A stretch of DNA of 8,231 bases from Bacteroidales bacterium (GCA_021106665.1 JAIOTR010000407.1:1-8231), one strand, 5' to 3'; positions 1 to 6,639 are shown, numbered from the stretch's first letter. Notes: generated by a model from the letters alone, not told the origin. Numbers and translations: made by a program.

Positions 1-86
1 ATAATCCCTATCTCCGGATTGTTTATTCCATTTGAGATTAAGAAATCCTTTGTTTCATTAATTTTTTTAATCATTCGCTCTAACAT
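1..86 (-). CDS. Probable purine nucleoside phosphorylase, N-terminal fragment cut by window edge
   Basis: An open frame starts at an ATG at 86-84 on the minus strand and runs without a stop to the left edge, giving 28 full codons. The peptide begins MLERMIKKINETKDFL and ends with NNPEIGI, with the next codon starting AT. This layout (an amphipathic first helix with Ile/Thr/Phe spacing, then P-E-x-G-I just before the expected I-L-G-S/T-G-L-G phosphate-binding loop) is that of the trimeric purine nucleoside phosphorylase family, which cleaves inosine and guanosine to base plus ribose-1-phosphate in the cytoplasm. The diagnostic loop itself lies outside the window, so the call rests on the first helix and strand only. 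It is divergent from the methyltransferase gene, with 92 bp between the starts. I found no convincing promoter for it. A different protein with a similar short N-terminus cannot be excluded. Confidence 0.6.
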   Translation of the reverse strand, partial: MLERMIKKINETKDFLISNGINNPEIGI

Positions 87-143
87 TTTAGATTATAAGG
101 TATATCTATGTTTGATTAATTTCGGCATAAAAATAAATATATT

Positions 144-151
144 TATCTTTG
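144..151 (+). promoter_or_regulatory. Bacteroidota-type -7 promoter element for the FkbM methyltransferase gene
   Basis: TATCTTTG matches the Bacteroidota -7 consensus TAnnTTTG exactly. A TTTC at 120-123, 20 bp upstream, is one base off the TTTG-like -33 element. Transcription would start near 157, giving a leader of about 20 nt before the ATG at 179. The box is overlapped by an inverted repeat, CTTTG-TT-CAAAG at 147-158. Short motifs occur by chance in AT-rich DNA, so this is a candidate. Confidence 0.45.
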
Positions 152-178
152 TTCAAAGAATAATAACCTTTAATACCC

Positions 179-889
179 ATGAATATAATAATTAAAAAAG
201 GTTTACGAAATGTTAACAGTATCCGAAAGAAATATTTTGGAAACTACCTAATGCATAACCGGATTAAGCTTCTTAAACATTTTGACATTCAAACTTTGTT
301 GGATGTGGGTGCCAATACAGGCCAGTTTGCTTACTACACTCGTAAACTGGGATACGAAAATACCATAGTTTCATTTGAACCATTGACAAGCGCTTTTGGT
401 GTTTTACAAAAATTTGCCAAAGGTGATCCAAACTGGCAAATTAAAAATTGTGCCATTGGAGATACAGATGGAACGGTAGAAATAAATATTTCTGCTAACT
501 CCCAGAGCAGTTCTATTTTGGACATGATGCCGGTCCATATTAAAAGCGCTCCTGATTCTGCTTATGGAGGAAAAGAAATGATCAATATTCATAAAATTGA
601 TACCATTATCCATAAATATACAAACGAACTTGATAAAACTTTCCTTAAAATAGATACACAGGGATTTGAAAAAAATGTTATCGAAGGAGCCAATAATTCC
701 ATCAAATTGATAAAAGGCCTGCAGCTTGAATTATCGATGGTGGAATTATACAAAGGTGAAACCCTTATTACCGAGATGTTCGATATTATCAACGACCTGG
801 GATTTACAATTTTTTCATTGGAGCCTGGTTTCTATGATAAAAAAACAGGTCAATTGCTTCAGGTTGATGGTATTTTTTACAGAACCTGA
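179..889 (+). CDS. FkbM family SAM-dependent methyltransferase
   Basis: This 236-residue protein is a class I (Rossmann-fold) methyltransferase of the FkbM type, a family that O-methylates sugars and other small acceptors, often in glycan, lipopolysaccharide or secondary-metabolite pathways. The SAM-binding glycine loop is LDVGANTGQFA at residues 41-51. The acidic end of strand 2 is in VSFEP (Glu67). The family's later motif LKIDTQGFE is at residues 156-164, followed by VIEGA, and the segment LQLELSMVELY (181-191) is also typical. The first 35 residues are basic and show no signal peptide, so it is probably cytoplasmic. Length is normal for a stand-alone FkbM domain. No glycosyltransferase or polysaccharide genes adjoin it, so the substrate cannot be inferred. 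No Shine-Dalgarno sequence precedes the ATG. Family assignment is firm; the acceptor is unknown. Confidence 0.9.
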   Translation: MNIIIKKGLRNVNSIRKKYFGNYLMHNRIKLLKHFDIQTLLDVGANTGQFAYYTRKLGYENTIVSFEPLTSAFGVLQKFAKGDPNWQIKNCAIGDTDGTVEINISANSQSSSILDMMPVHIKSAPDSAYGGKEMINIHKIDTIIHKYTNELDKTFLKIDTQGFEKNVIEGANNSIKLIKGLQLELSMVELYKGETLITEMFDIINDLGFTIFSLEPGFYDKKTGQLLQVDGIFYRT

Positions 890-998
890 TTTTCAATTTG
901 GATACCTGATTTTATCTTAATACTAATCCTGAAATAAAAGATTTTACTTCTTATCTGGATTATCTTTATTTTTATCCTAAATTTATCGGATAAAATTT
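890..998. other. AT-rich intergenic spacer with hairpin
   Basis: This 109-bp gap between the methyltransferase and propeller genes contains no gene. It has TATCTTTA at 961-968, one base off the TAnnTTTG promoter element, and an inverted repeat just before the next start codon, listed separately. No rho-independent terminator with a T-tract follows the methyltransferase stop. Confidence 0.5.
970..995 (+). promoter_or_regulatory. Inverted repeat directly upstream of the propeller start codon
   Basis: TTTTATCC at 970-977 and GGATAAAA at 988-995 are perfect 8-bp complementary arms around a 10-nt loop. The right arm ends 3 bp before the ATG at 999. As RNA it would form an AT-rich stem over the ribosome-landing zone; as DNA it could be an operator site. 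It has no T-tract, so it is not a standard terminator for the gene upstream. The function is unknown. Confidence 0.35.
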
Positions 999-1772
999 AT
1001 GATTATGAACAGAATAATACTATTATTGGTTTTTGGATTAATTTCATTTTTAGGTTATAGTTACACCGGCGAGGTAATCGAATCATTCGACACTCCCGGT
1101 TCATACCCAACAGGTTTAACTTTCGACGGTGAAAATTTATGGCTTGCCGATTACAAAACCGATTTACTCTATTGTATTGATCCAAACACTGGAAAATTAA
1201 TCAGGAGTATTTCGTCACCTGCTTATTGGCCCGAAGGATTGGCCTGGGATGGTGAAGCCTTGTGGAATGCTGATGTAAAAGGTGGAATTCCCTTATCAGA
1301 GAATTATGCCGGAAAGATTTATCGTGTCAACCCTGAAGATGGAACCATATTAAAAACGGTTCAGGCGCCCTCAAGTACCCCAAGAGGATTGACCTGGGAT
1401 GGAAAATATTTGTGGTGCGTTGATAGCGATTCAGACGAAGTTATTCAGTTCAGCCCTGAAGATGGAACTACCATCAGGTCATTTCGTTCACCGGCTCGTG
1501 ATCCGAGGGGGATAACATTCGATGGTAAATATTTATGGATTTCCGACCGTATCAAAGATGAAGTTTATATGGTAGATCCCGAAACCGGAAGTGTGGTTTT
1601 GATTACAGATGCTCCAGGCGCTTTCATCAGGGATTTGTGTTTTGATGGAAAAAACCTTTGGGCGGTCGATTACCAGGATGATAAAATTTACAAGCTAAAA
1701 GTTAATGATATAATTCACATAAAGCTAAAATTATTCATACACACGAAGTCACAAATTTTGGCCCGGGAATGA
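999..1772 (+). CDS. Secreted beta-propeller (NHL/SMP-30-like repeats), N-terminal half of a frameshifted gene
   Basis: The 257-residue frame begins with a hydrophobic signal peptide (NRIILLLVFGLISFLGYSY, residues 4-22), so the protein is exported. Five copies of the repeat P-x-G-L-T-x-D-G-x-x-L-W-x-x-D follow at about residues 37-51, 78-92, 128-142, 169-183 and 210-224. Each is followed by an IYxxxPxxG strand, which is the blade pattern of NHL/SMP-30-like propellers. Such folds bind ligands or scaffold other domains; no catalytic residue set is evident. After KIYKLKVND (residues 229-237) the sequence turns into an unrelated basic tail ending in LARE, and the neighbouring frame takes over with domain-like sequence. 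I therefore read the last 20 or so residues as out-of-frame translation. A second in-frame ATG at 1005 is an equally good start. Confidence 0.8.
   Translation: MIMNRIILLLVFGLISFLGYSYTGEVIESFDTPGSYPTGLTFDGENLWLADYKTDLLYCIDPNTGKLIRSISSPAYWPEGLAWDGEALWNADVKGGIPLSENYAGKIYRVNPEDGTILKTVQAPSSTPRGLTWDGKYLWCVDSDSDEVIQFSPEDGTTIRSFRSPARDPRGITFDGKYLWISDRIKDEVYMVDPETGSVVLITDAPGAFIRDLCFDGKNLWAVDYQDDKIYKLKVNDIIHIKLKLFIHTKSQILARE
1709..1720 (+). other. Probable frameshift site joining propeller and transglutaminase
   Basis: Upstream of this segment the propeller frame is meaningful, up to KLKVND. From 1712 the frame one base back reads NSHKAKIIHTHEVTNFGPG and continues into the transglutaminase without a stop. 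In that second frame there are stops at 1703-1705 and 1706-1708, so the switch must occur after 1708. Restoring one missing base around 1709-1714 gives a single open frame of about 533 codons from 999 to 2602. No long homopolymer lies here. An A-AAG tetramer at 1721-1724 would also allow a -1 slip, but no stimulatory structure is evident. Confidence 0.7.
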
Positions 1773-2602
1773 TCAAGGATATAGATATTCATATTGCTAT
1801 CCCTACCGACAGGCCAAATCAAGGAATTTTAGAGCCACCGGTATATAAACCAAAATATACAGATTTGGTAACAGATAAATGGGGCCAGCAGACTGCCCAT
1901 TTCCATTTTGAAAATATAAAGCCCGGGGAAAAAGTTGCCGGAGAAATGACAACCATCGCAAAAATTCATGAGGTCAGGTATTTTATCTATCCCGAAAAAG
2001 TTGGATCAATGGCAGATATACCTGCTGATATAAAGGATAAATACCTTGAAAACAATGACAAATATCAGTATGATGATCCGGTAATTCAAAATGCTGTAAA
2101 AAAAGCGATAGGTGATGAACCCAATCCTTACTGGATTTTTAGAAAAATATTCAACTACTTGATTGATAACATGTATTATGAAATGGTAGGTGGATGGAAT
2201 ACAGCTCCTACAGTTTTAGCAAGAGGAAACGGTTCTTGTTCGGAATATTCATTTGTATATATATCCATGTGCCGGGCAGCCGGTTTGCCTGCACGTTATG
2301 TAGGTTCTGTTGTTGTTCGGGGCGATTATGCCAGCCATGATGATGTTTTCCATCGTTGGGTAGAGGTTTATTTACCGAATTATGGTTGGGTTCCTATTGA
2401 TCCTTCTGGTGGTGACAATGACTGGCCGAGAGATCAAGCTAATTATATCGGGCATTTGGCGCACAGATTCCTTATAACAACTGAAAGTGGCGGAGGTTCT
2501 GAAACCATGGGATGGACTTATAACTCTAATGAATTCTGGACAACAGAGTCCAAAACATATGTTGTTTCTGATCACTTTGCTGAATGGGAACCTGTGGAAT
2601 AA
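1769..2602 (+). CDS. Transglutaminase-like domain protein, C-terminal half of a frameshifted gene
   Basis: This is the 277-residue part downstream of the first ATG in this frame; the frame is open back to 1709. Residues 1-100 look like a beta-rich linker domain (DIDIHIAIPTDRPNQG at 4-19, KPGEKVAGEM at 51-60). A transglutaminase core follows. It has Cys157 in RGNGSCSEYS, His195 in FHRWVEVYLP and Asp211 in VPIDPSGG, the complete papain-like catalytic triad of the Transglut_core family, with the usual CRAAGLPARYV after the cysteine. Bacterial members are peptidases or amide-forming enzymes; the substrate is not predictable here. The ATG overlaps the stop of the propeller frame (ATGA, 1769-1772), which could mimic translational coupling. 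However, the frame already reads as protein before that ATG, and this half alone lacks a signal peptide. A fused exported protein is the better reading. Confidence 0.85.
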   Translation: MIKDIDIHIAIPTDRPNQGILEPPVYKPKYTDLVTDKWGQQTAHFHFENIKPGEKVAGEMTTIAKIHEVRYFIYPEKVGSMADIPADIKDKYLENNDKYQYDDPVIQNAVKKAIGDEPNPYWIFRKIFNYLIDNMYYEMVGGWNTAPTVLARGNGSCSEYSFVYISMCRAAGLPARYVGSVVVRGDYASHDDVFHRWVEVYLPNYGWVPIDPSGGDNDWPRDQANYIGHLAHRFLITTESGGGSETMGWTYNSNEFWTTESKTYVVSDHFAEWEPVE

Positions 2603-2631
2603 ATTCGAAATCCTGATTAAAAAATCTCTGT

Positions 2632-2639
2632 TAACTTTG
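2632..2639 (+). promoter_or_regulatory. Candidate -7 promoter element for the acyltransferase gene
   Basis: TAACTTTG fits the Bacteroidota TAnnTTTG consensus exactly and lies in the 51-bp gap after the transglutaminase stop. It ends 14 bp before the GTG start and 17 bp before the ATG. No good -33 element lies at the expected distance. If active, it gives the acyltransferase its own short-leader transcript. Confidence 0.4.
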
Positions 2640-2653
2640 GCCACAAATAAATT

Positions 2654-3526
2654 GTGATGAATTTTATACTGGCCATACTTCTAATATTTTTTATTTCCCT
2701 GACCAGCATCATCCCTTTTTTCTTATTGTACCTGTTTTCAGATTTGATGTATATTTTTCTTTACCGAATTTTCGGATATCGCAATAAAGTGATATATGAT
2801 AACTTGTCCCTCTCTTTTCCTGAAATAGAAAAAAAGGAATTAAAACGACTTATAGGACTGTCCTATAAAAATCTGACCGATATTATAGTAGAAGGAATAA
2901 AAGGTTTTACAATGACGCGAAGTCAAATCAGGAGACGACACAAAGTCCTTAATCCCGAAATTGCTGAACCATTTTACAAAGCAGGTAAAAGTGTTATTGC
3001 ATTACCTACACATTATGGCAACTGGGAGTGGGGTGCACTTTCACCTGGATTATTTTTTCAGGATTTTAATATTGTTGGATTTTATAAACCGTTGAGTAAT
3101 CATTTTGTGGATAGATTTATGAGGAAAAACCGATCGCGAACCGGAATTACACTTGCTTCTATTCATGAAACTTCCAAAACATTTGAACAACTGAAAGACA
3201 AACCCACCGTATATATTATGGCAGCTGACCAAAGTCCATCGAATTCAAATAAAGCCTATTGGATTGATTTTCTGGGACGCAAAACGGCTTTTCTTCAAGG
3301 TCCGGAAAATTACGCATGCAAATATGATATTCCGCTTGTTTATACCAAAATTCAACGGGTTAAACGAGGCTATTATGAATTAACACTTTCAATTCTGGCA
3401 GATAATCCGAAAGAACTGGAAGAGGGTGAGATTACGAGAAGGTACGCTAAGATGCTTGAAGCCCAAATATTAAAAAAACCTGAAAATTGGCTATGGTCAC
3501 ACAAACGATGGAAATTAAACCATTAA
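2654..3526 (+). CDS. Lysophospholipid / lipid A acyltransferase, LpxL (HtrB) family
   Basis: The 290-residue protein belongs to the LpxL/LpxM acyltransferases, which transfer fatty acyl chains to the lipid A precursor at the inner face of the inner membrane; in Bacteroidota some members may acylate other lipids. An N-terminal membrane anchor spans about residues 4-37. The catalytic H-x4-E motif is in PTHYGNWEWG (His120, Glu125). Further family blocks are MAADQSPSN (189-197), the G-R-K-T-A-F-x-x-G segment (208-216) and the C-terminal PENWLWSHKRWK (276-287). Length matches the family. The frame opens at GTG 2654 followed at once by ATG 2657; I consider the ATG the likelier start, so residue numbers may drop by one. 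The stop overlaps that of the convergent acyl-CoA ligase gene. Family is secure; exact acceptor and acyl donor are not. Confidence 0.9.
   Translation: MMNFILAILLIFFISLTSIIPFFLLYLFSDLMYIFLYRIFGYRNKVIYDNLSLSFPEIEKKELKRLIGLSYKNLTDIIVEGIKGFTMTRSQIRRRHKVLNPEIAEPFYKAGKSVIALPTHYGNWEWGALSPGLFFQDFNIVGFYKPLSNHFVDRFMRKNRSRTGITLASIHETSKTFEQLKDKPTVYIMAADQSPSNSNKAYWIDFLGRKTAFLQGPENYACKYDIPLVYTKIQRVKRGYYELTLSILADNPKELEEGEITRRYAKMLEAQILKKPENWLWSHKRWKLNH
3523..3526. other. Shared TTAA: overlapping convergent stop codons
   Basis: The palindrome TTAA supplies TAA to the plus-strand acyltransferase (3524-3526) and TAA to the minus-strand acyl-CoA ligase (read from 3525 down to 3523). There is no intergenic space for a dedicated bidirectional terminator, so each transcript must extend into the antisense of the other gene. 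Confidence 0.9.
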
Positions 3527-5304
3527 TACATTTTCTCGATCAGGTCTTTATATTTTTCCATAATGACCTTTCTCCTGAATTTTAAAGTACTTGTCATAGC
3601 ATTATTTTCAATAGAAAATGGCTCATGGAGTAAGGTGAATTTTACAACCCTTTCAAAGGAAGCTAATTCATCCTGAAGTTTATCAATCCGTTGTTGAATA
3701 AACTCCTGTATCTCTTTCAACGATAGGAGGTGGGCATCAGACGTATGTTTCAATCCTATCATTTTCGCATGTGCCTTCAGGTTGTCAAGCACTGGAACAA
3801 TAAGGGCGGTAACGTATTTACGGTTATCACCAATGGAAATAACCTGTTCAACAAATGGGTCCTTTCCGAGTAAAAGTTCGATTTTTTGTGGCGACACATA
3901 TTTTCCTACTGAGGTTTTAAACAGATCTTTGATCCTGTCGGTCATTACCAGGTTCCCTAAATCTGAAATATTCCCCTCATCACCTGAATAATACCAACCA
4001 TCAATCAGAATTTTACTCGTTTCATCAGGTTTATTATAATAGCCTTTAAAGATTGTTTTTCCTTTAACTAGAATTTCTCCTTTATCACTGATTTTTACTT
4101 CTATCCCAGGCATAATACTTCCTACGGAACCGAATTCATAAACATCCGATTTAAAACAGGAAACTGTGGCTGTGGTTTCGGTAGCTCCGTACCCATGATT
4201 GACAAATAAACCGGTTGCGTGGAAAAATTTCAATAACTCAGGCCGGATAGCGGCACCGGAACAAGGAATCATTCGGATATTTCCACCAAAAATAGAACGT
4301 AATTTTTTCAAGACCAGTTTATCAGCTACTGAGTTCTTTAACTTCAATAAGGCCGGTATATTTTTCTGCTTACTTTTCAGGTTTGAACATTGATGCCCAA
4401 TACCAATTGACCAATTGAAAATTTTCTTTTTAAAGGATGGCCATTTCTCATATTCGGCCATGATACCTTCATGTGTTTTTTCAAAAAAACGCGGAACAGT
4501 GCACATCAATGTGGGCTTTGCATTAGGAAGTTCATTGATCACTTCTCTCGGATTCTCCAGGAAAAAATTAATTGCACCTCTGTAAAGGACATAAAAAGAC
4601 CAGGTTCTTTCGAAAACATGGCTCAATGGCAAGAAACACATTGAAACATCTTCTTCCGTTATATCAATCCGTTCATCATGGATAGAAAATGCAAACATAA
4701 AATTATCATGATCCAGCATCACACCCTTAGGATCGCCAGTTGTTCCGGATGTATATAAAATAGTAGCTAAATCATCCGATTGCGCTTCATCATAAAATTC
4801 AGTCAAACGTTTTTCTAAATCCTTATTATTACCTGAATTAATAAAAGATTCCCAGTTAATACAAGAATCATCATCAGGACTGATATTCATATCAAATGAT
4901 ACTATTATTTTCAAGCTGTCCGTGTGGTCAAGTACCCATTTGGCTTTTTCAAGTTGTTCATGGTCACCAACAAACATTAATTCCATTTTTGTTTCATCCA
5001 CAATATATTTTACCTGTTCTTTGGTTGCTGTGCCAAAAAACGGTACTACCACACCGCGTATGGCGAGGATCCCGTAATCAGAAATAGACCATTCAATACA
5101 ATTATTACTAAATATACCGATATTTGATTTATAGCCAAATCCCAGGGCGATAAGGGCTTTGGAAACCTGATGGATTGATGATATCAGTTCATCCCAATTA
5201 AAAGATTTATATTGGTTATCCGATTTGTCCTTGAATCTATAAACTTCGCGCGTTCCATATTTTTCAGCACGGTCATTTACCATATGGGCAATGTGTTGTT
5301 TCAT
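3523..5304 (-). CDS. Long-chain fatty acid-CoA ligase (AMP-forming, FadD15-like)
   Basis: The 593-residue enzyme activates fatty acids to acyl-CoA through an acyl-adenylate, in the cytoplasm or at the inner membrane. All signature blocks of the AMP-forming ligases are visible. The phosphate-binding loop is YTSGTTGDPKG (184-194), PLSHVFERT (226-234) follows it, and GYGATETTA is at 371-379. The ATP-ribose aspartate is in GWYYSGDEG (436-444), the hinge in DRIKDLFKTSVGKYVSP (456-472), and the catalytic lysine lies near Lys575 in TSTLKFRRK. PLSHVFERT, the long insert at 280-335 and the overall size fit the FadD15/long-chain subgroup, not short-chain acetyl-CoA synthetases. The gene is downstream of and co-directional with the DUF362 gene but 183 bp away, so co-transcription is uncertain. 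Its stop shares TTAA with the acyltransferase gene. No Shine-Dalgarno sequence is present. Confidence 0.93.
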   Translation of the reverse strand: MKQHIAHMVNDRAEKYGTREVYRFKDKSDNQYKSFNWDELISSIHQVSKALIALGFGYKSNIGIFSNNCIEWSISDYGILAIRGVVVPFFGTATKEQVKYIVDETKMELMFVGDHEQLEKAKWVLDHTDSLKIIVSFDMNISPDDDSCINWESFINSGNNKDLEKRLTEFYDEAQSDDLATILYTSGTTGDPKGVMLDHDNFMFAFSIHDERIDITEEDVSMCFLPLSHVFERTWSFYVLYRGAINFFLENPREVINELPNAKPTLMCTVPRFFEKTHEGIMAEYEKWPSFKKKIFNWSIGIGHQCSNLKSKQKNIPALLKLKNSVADKLVLKKLRSIFGGNIRMIPCSGAAIRPELLKFFHATGLFVNHGYGATETTATVSCFKSDVYEFGSVGSIMPGIEVKISDKGEILVKGKTIFKGYYNKPDETSKILIDGWYYSGDEGNISDLGNLVMTDRIKDLFKTSVGKYVSPQKIELLLGKDPFVEQVISIGDNRKYVTALIVPVLDNLKAHAKMIGLKHTSDAHLLSLKEIQEFIQQRIDKLQDELASFERVVKFTLLHEPFSIENNAMTSTLKFRRKVIMEKYKDLIEKMY

Positions 5305-5487
5305 TGATGAGGTTTTAGTAATTACTTTATGAGATTGAAATTAGTAATCTTTGCGTTTATCAGTCTATTGATTATACAATAAGGAAAGCCTGTATCTATT
5401 AAAATTACAGATAGAAAAAACGTTCCTGCTTTGAAACAGCTAAAATACAGAAAATTAAAAAATATCACCAAATAAACTTTTTGAAAC
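5305..5487. other. Intergenic spacer between DUF362 and acyl-CoA ligase genes
   Basis: This 183-bp AT-rich gap contains no convincing gene; a short hydrophobic minus-strand frame here is best explained by base composition. Near the ligase start there is a direct repeat TTAGTAAT at 5315-5322 and 5341-5348 (26-bp period), and the palindrome GTAATTAC at 5318-5325 overlaps its first copy. CTGTA and TACAG form a weak inverted repeat around 5390-5415 without a T-tract on the minus strand. I could not place a good TAnnTTTG promoter for the ligase gene. Confidence 0.4.
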
Positions 5488-6561
5488 CTAACCAAGATTG
5501 ATTTCAATTATTTCAATGTTTTCAAGATTATGATTTCCAAGTCCAAGTTCTTCTGATAAGGATAAATGGACAGCATTTGATTGGATTGACTCAAGTCCCT
5601 CTTTCTGTCTTTTTTCTTCAAGTATTTGAAACATTACAGTATCCACAGCAACGGGATCAATTCCAAAGATCAATCCTCCAAATGGCCAGATTTTATCTCT
5701 GTTCCATCTTGGGCCTCCATCAAAAACACCCAATAACGCATCGGCAATGATCAGTTTTTGCTTATCGCGAATTGGAGAAATGGCATTGATCTCGGGAATT
5801 CCCGGATTAGTAGCGTTGTTAGGATGAAACTCACGAGGGTTGTCGATGGAACCGTAATGATTCTTTAAACTTGCTGAAATACCTGCAATTCCATGTGTTT
5901 TCAAAACGGGTATATTGATATATGAAGTTGATAAATCAGTGATGTAACTATGTACTCTTGTTGACAAAGCTCCCACTGGAAATGATTCAGGATTAAATCC
6001 TTCATTTGCTCCCTTCCGAAATTCACGTGTTCCCATAATCCTTAAACTTCCCTCCTCCCGTTGAATAGCATATCCGCCATTAACCAACTCTTCGTCACTT
6101 CGTTCCCAGATCAGTAAGTTTTTTTCAGGAATATTGATTTCTCTTAAACCTTCTAAAATAGCATCGCTAACCCCCATAAAATGTTGCATTAAATCTGTGC
6201 CCATCAAATTCGTTAAACCGAGGGTGTTCACTTTCAGACTCACCAACTCATCAGAAGTAAAGAACTGCGACCAGGCATCAATAACAGTATTTTTTCCTGT
6301 TAATTCAGTCATTCCTTTATTGATCATTTCCTGGATCAATGGTTGATTGATTACACCTTCAGCATTGATGACCTTACTGTGTTTAACCAAAATAACTTTA
6401 CTTTTTGCACCACTCATTGGAAAGGGAACTGTAGCAAAGACAGGTGACAGTTTATTTGCCAATGTAATTCCTAAAGAACCAGCGGCAATTTGTTTTAGAA
6501 ATTTACGACGTGAACGGGATTTTTTAATACTCATAAAATTTAGGTTGATTGATTGAGGCAT
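5488..6561 (-). CDS. DUF362 domain protein with twin-arginine (Tat) signal
   Basis: The 357-residue frame starts MPQS, but the likelier start is the internal ATG at 6534-6532 (residue 10, MSIKKSRS). This places the Tat motif S-R-R-K-F-L-K (residues 17-23) close to the N-terminus, followed by a hydrophobic stretch to about residue 43. The mature part matches DUF362: NIPVLKTHGIAGISASLKN (216-233) with H-Y-G-S-I-D after it, IIADALLGVFDGGP (271-284), FGIDPVAVDTV (299-309) and LGLGNHNLENIEIIE (339-353). DUF362 has no settled biochemical role; some members carry 4Fe-4S ferredoxin motifs. This one has no cysteine at all, so it holds no Fe-S cluster of its own. Tat export implies folding before transport into the periplasm. 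It is divergent from the aconitase gene. Family is firm, function unknown. Confidence 0.85.
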   Translation of the reverse strand: MPQSINLNFMSIKKSRSRRKFLKQIAAGSLGITLANKLSPVFATVPFPMSGAKSKVILVKHSKVINAEGVINQPLIQEMINKGMTELTGKNTVIDAWSQFFTSDELVSLKVNTLGLTNLMGTDLMQHFMGVSDAILEGLREINIPEKNLLIWERSDEELVNGGYAIQREEGSLRIMGTREFRKGANEGFNPESFPVGALSTRVHSYITDLSTSYINIPVLKTHGIAGISASLKNHYGSIDNPREFHPNNATNPGIPEINAISPIRDKQKLIIADALLGVFDGGPRWNRDKIWPFGGLIFGIDPVAVDTVMFQILEEKRQKEGLESIQSNAVHLSLSEELGLGNHNLENIEIIEINLG

Positions 6562-6618
6562 CTAATTTACAAAGAAATTGTTAATCGATTCCGTCTTTAT
6601 ATATTTATAGATTTCTAC

Positions 6619-6626
6619 TAACTTTG
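6619..6626 (+). promoter_or_regulatory. Candidate -7 promoter element for the aconitase gene
   Basis: TAACTTTG matches TAnnTTTG exactly. TTTA at 6596-6599, 19 bp upstream, is one base off a TTTG-like -33 element. A start near 6632 would give a leader of roughly 120 nt, long compared with the other genes here, and this leader would include the tandem repeats and the hairpin. Confidence 0.45.
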
Positions 6627-6639
6627 CAGCCGAACTTAG

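Noticed and set aside
726..920. Overlapping plus-strand frame across the end of the methyltransferase gene
   Set aside because: The methyltransferase frame carries the conserved family motifs through this stretch; the alternative frame shows no domain and crosses into the spacer.
5385..5420. Possible terminator hairpin (CTGTA/TACAG) downstream of the DUF362 gene
   Set aside because: The stem is only 5 bp, and no T-tract follows it on the minus strand.
5322..5507. A 61-codon hydrophobic minus-strand frame between the DUF362 and ligase genes
   Set aside because: It begins inside the DUF362 gene, lies in AT-rich DNA where Phe/Ile/Leu codons arise by chance, and has no recognisable domain. I cannot support it as a small membrane protein.
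179..6561. Whole-window interpretation as a novel multi-gene system
   Set aside because: Strands switch repeatedly, spacing is irregular, and the genes are common housekeeping or envelope families without a shared motif or operon structure. Nothing ties them into one system.
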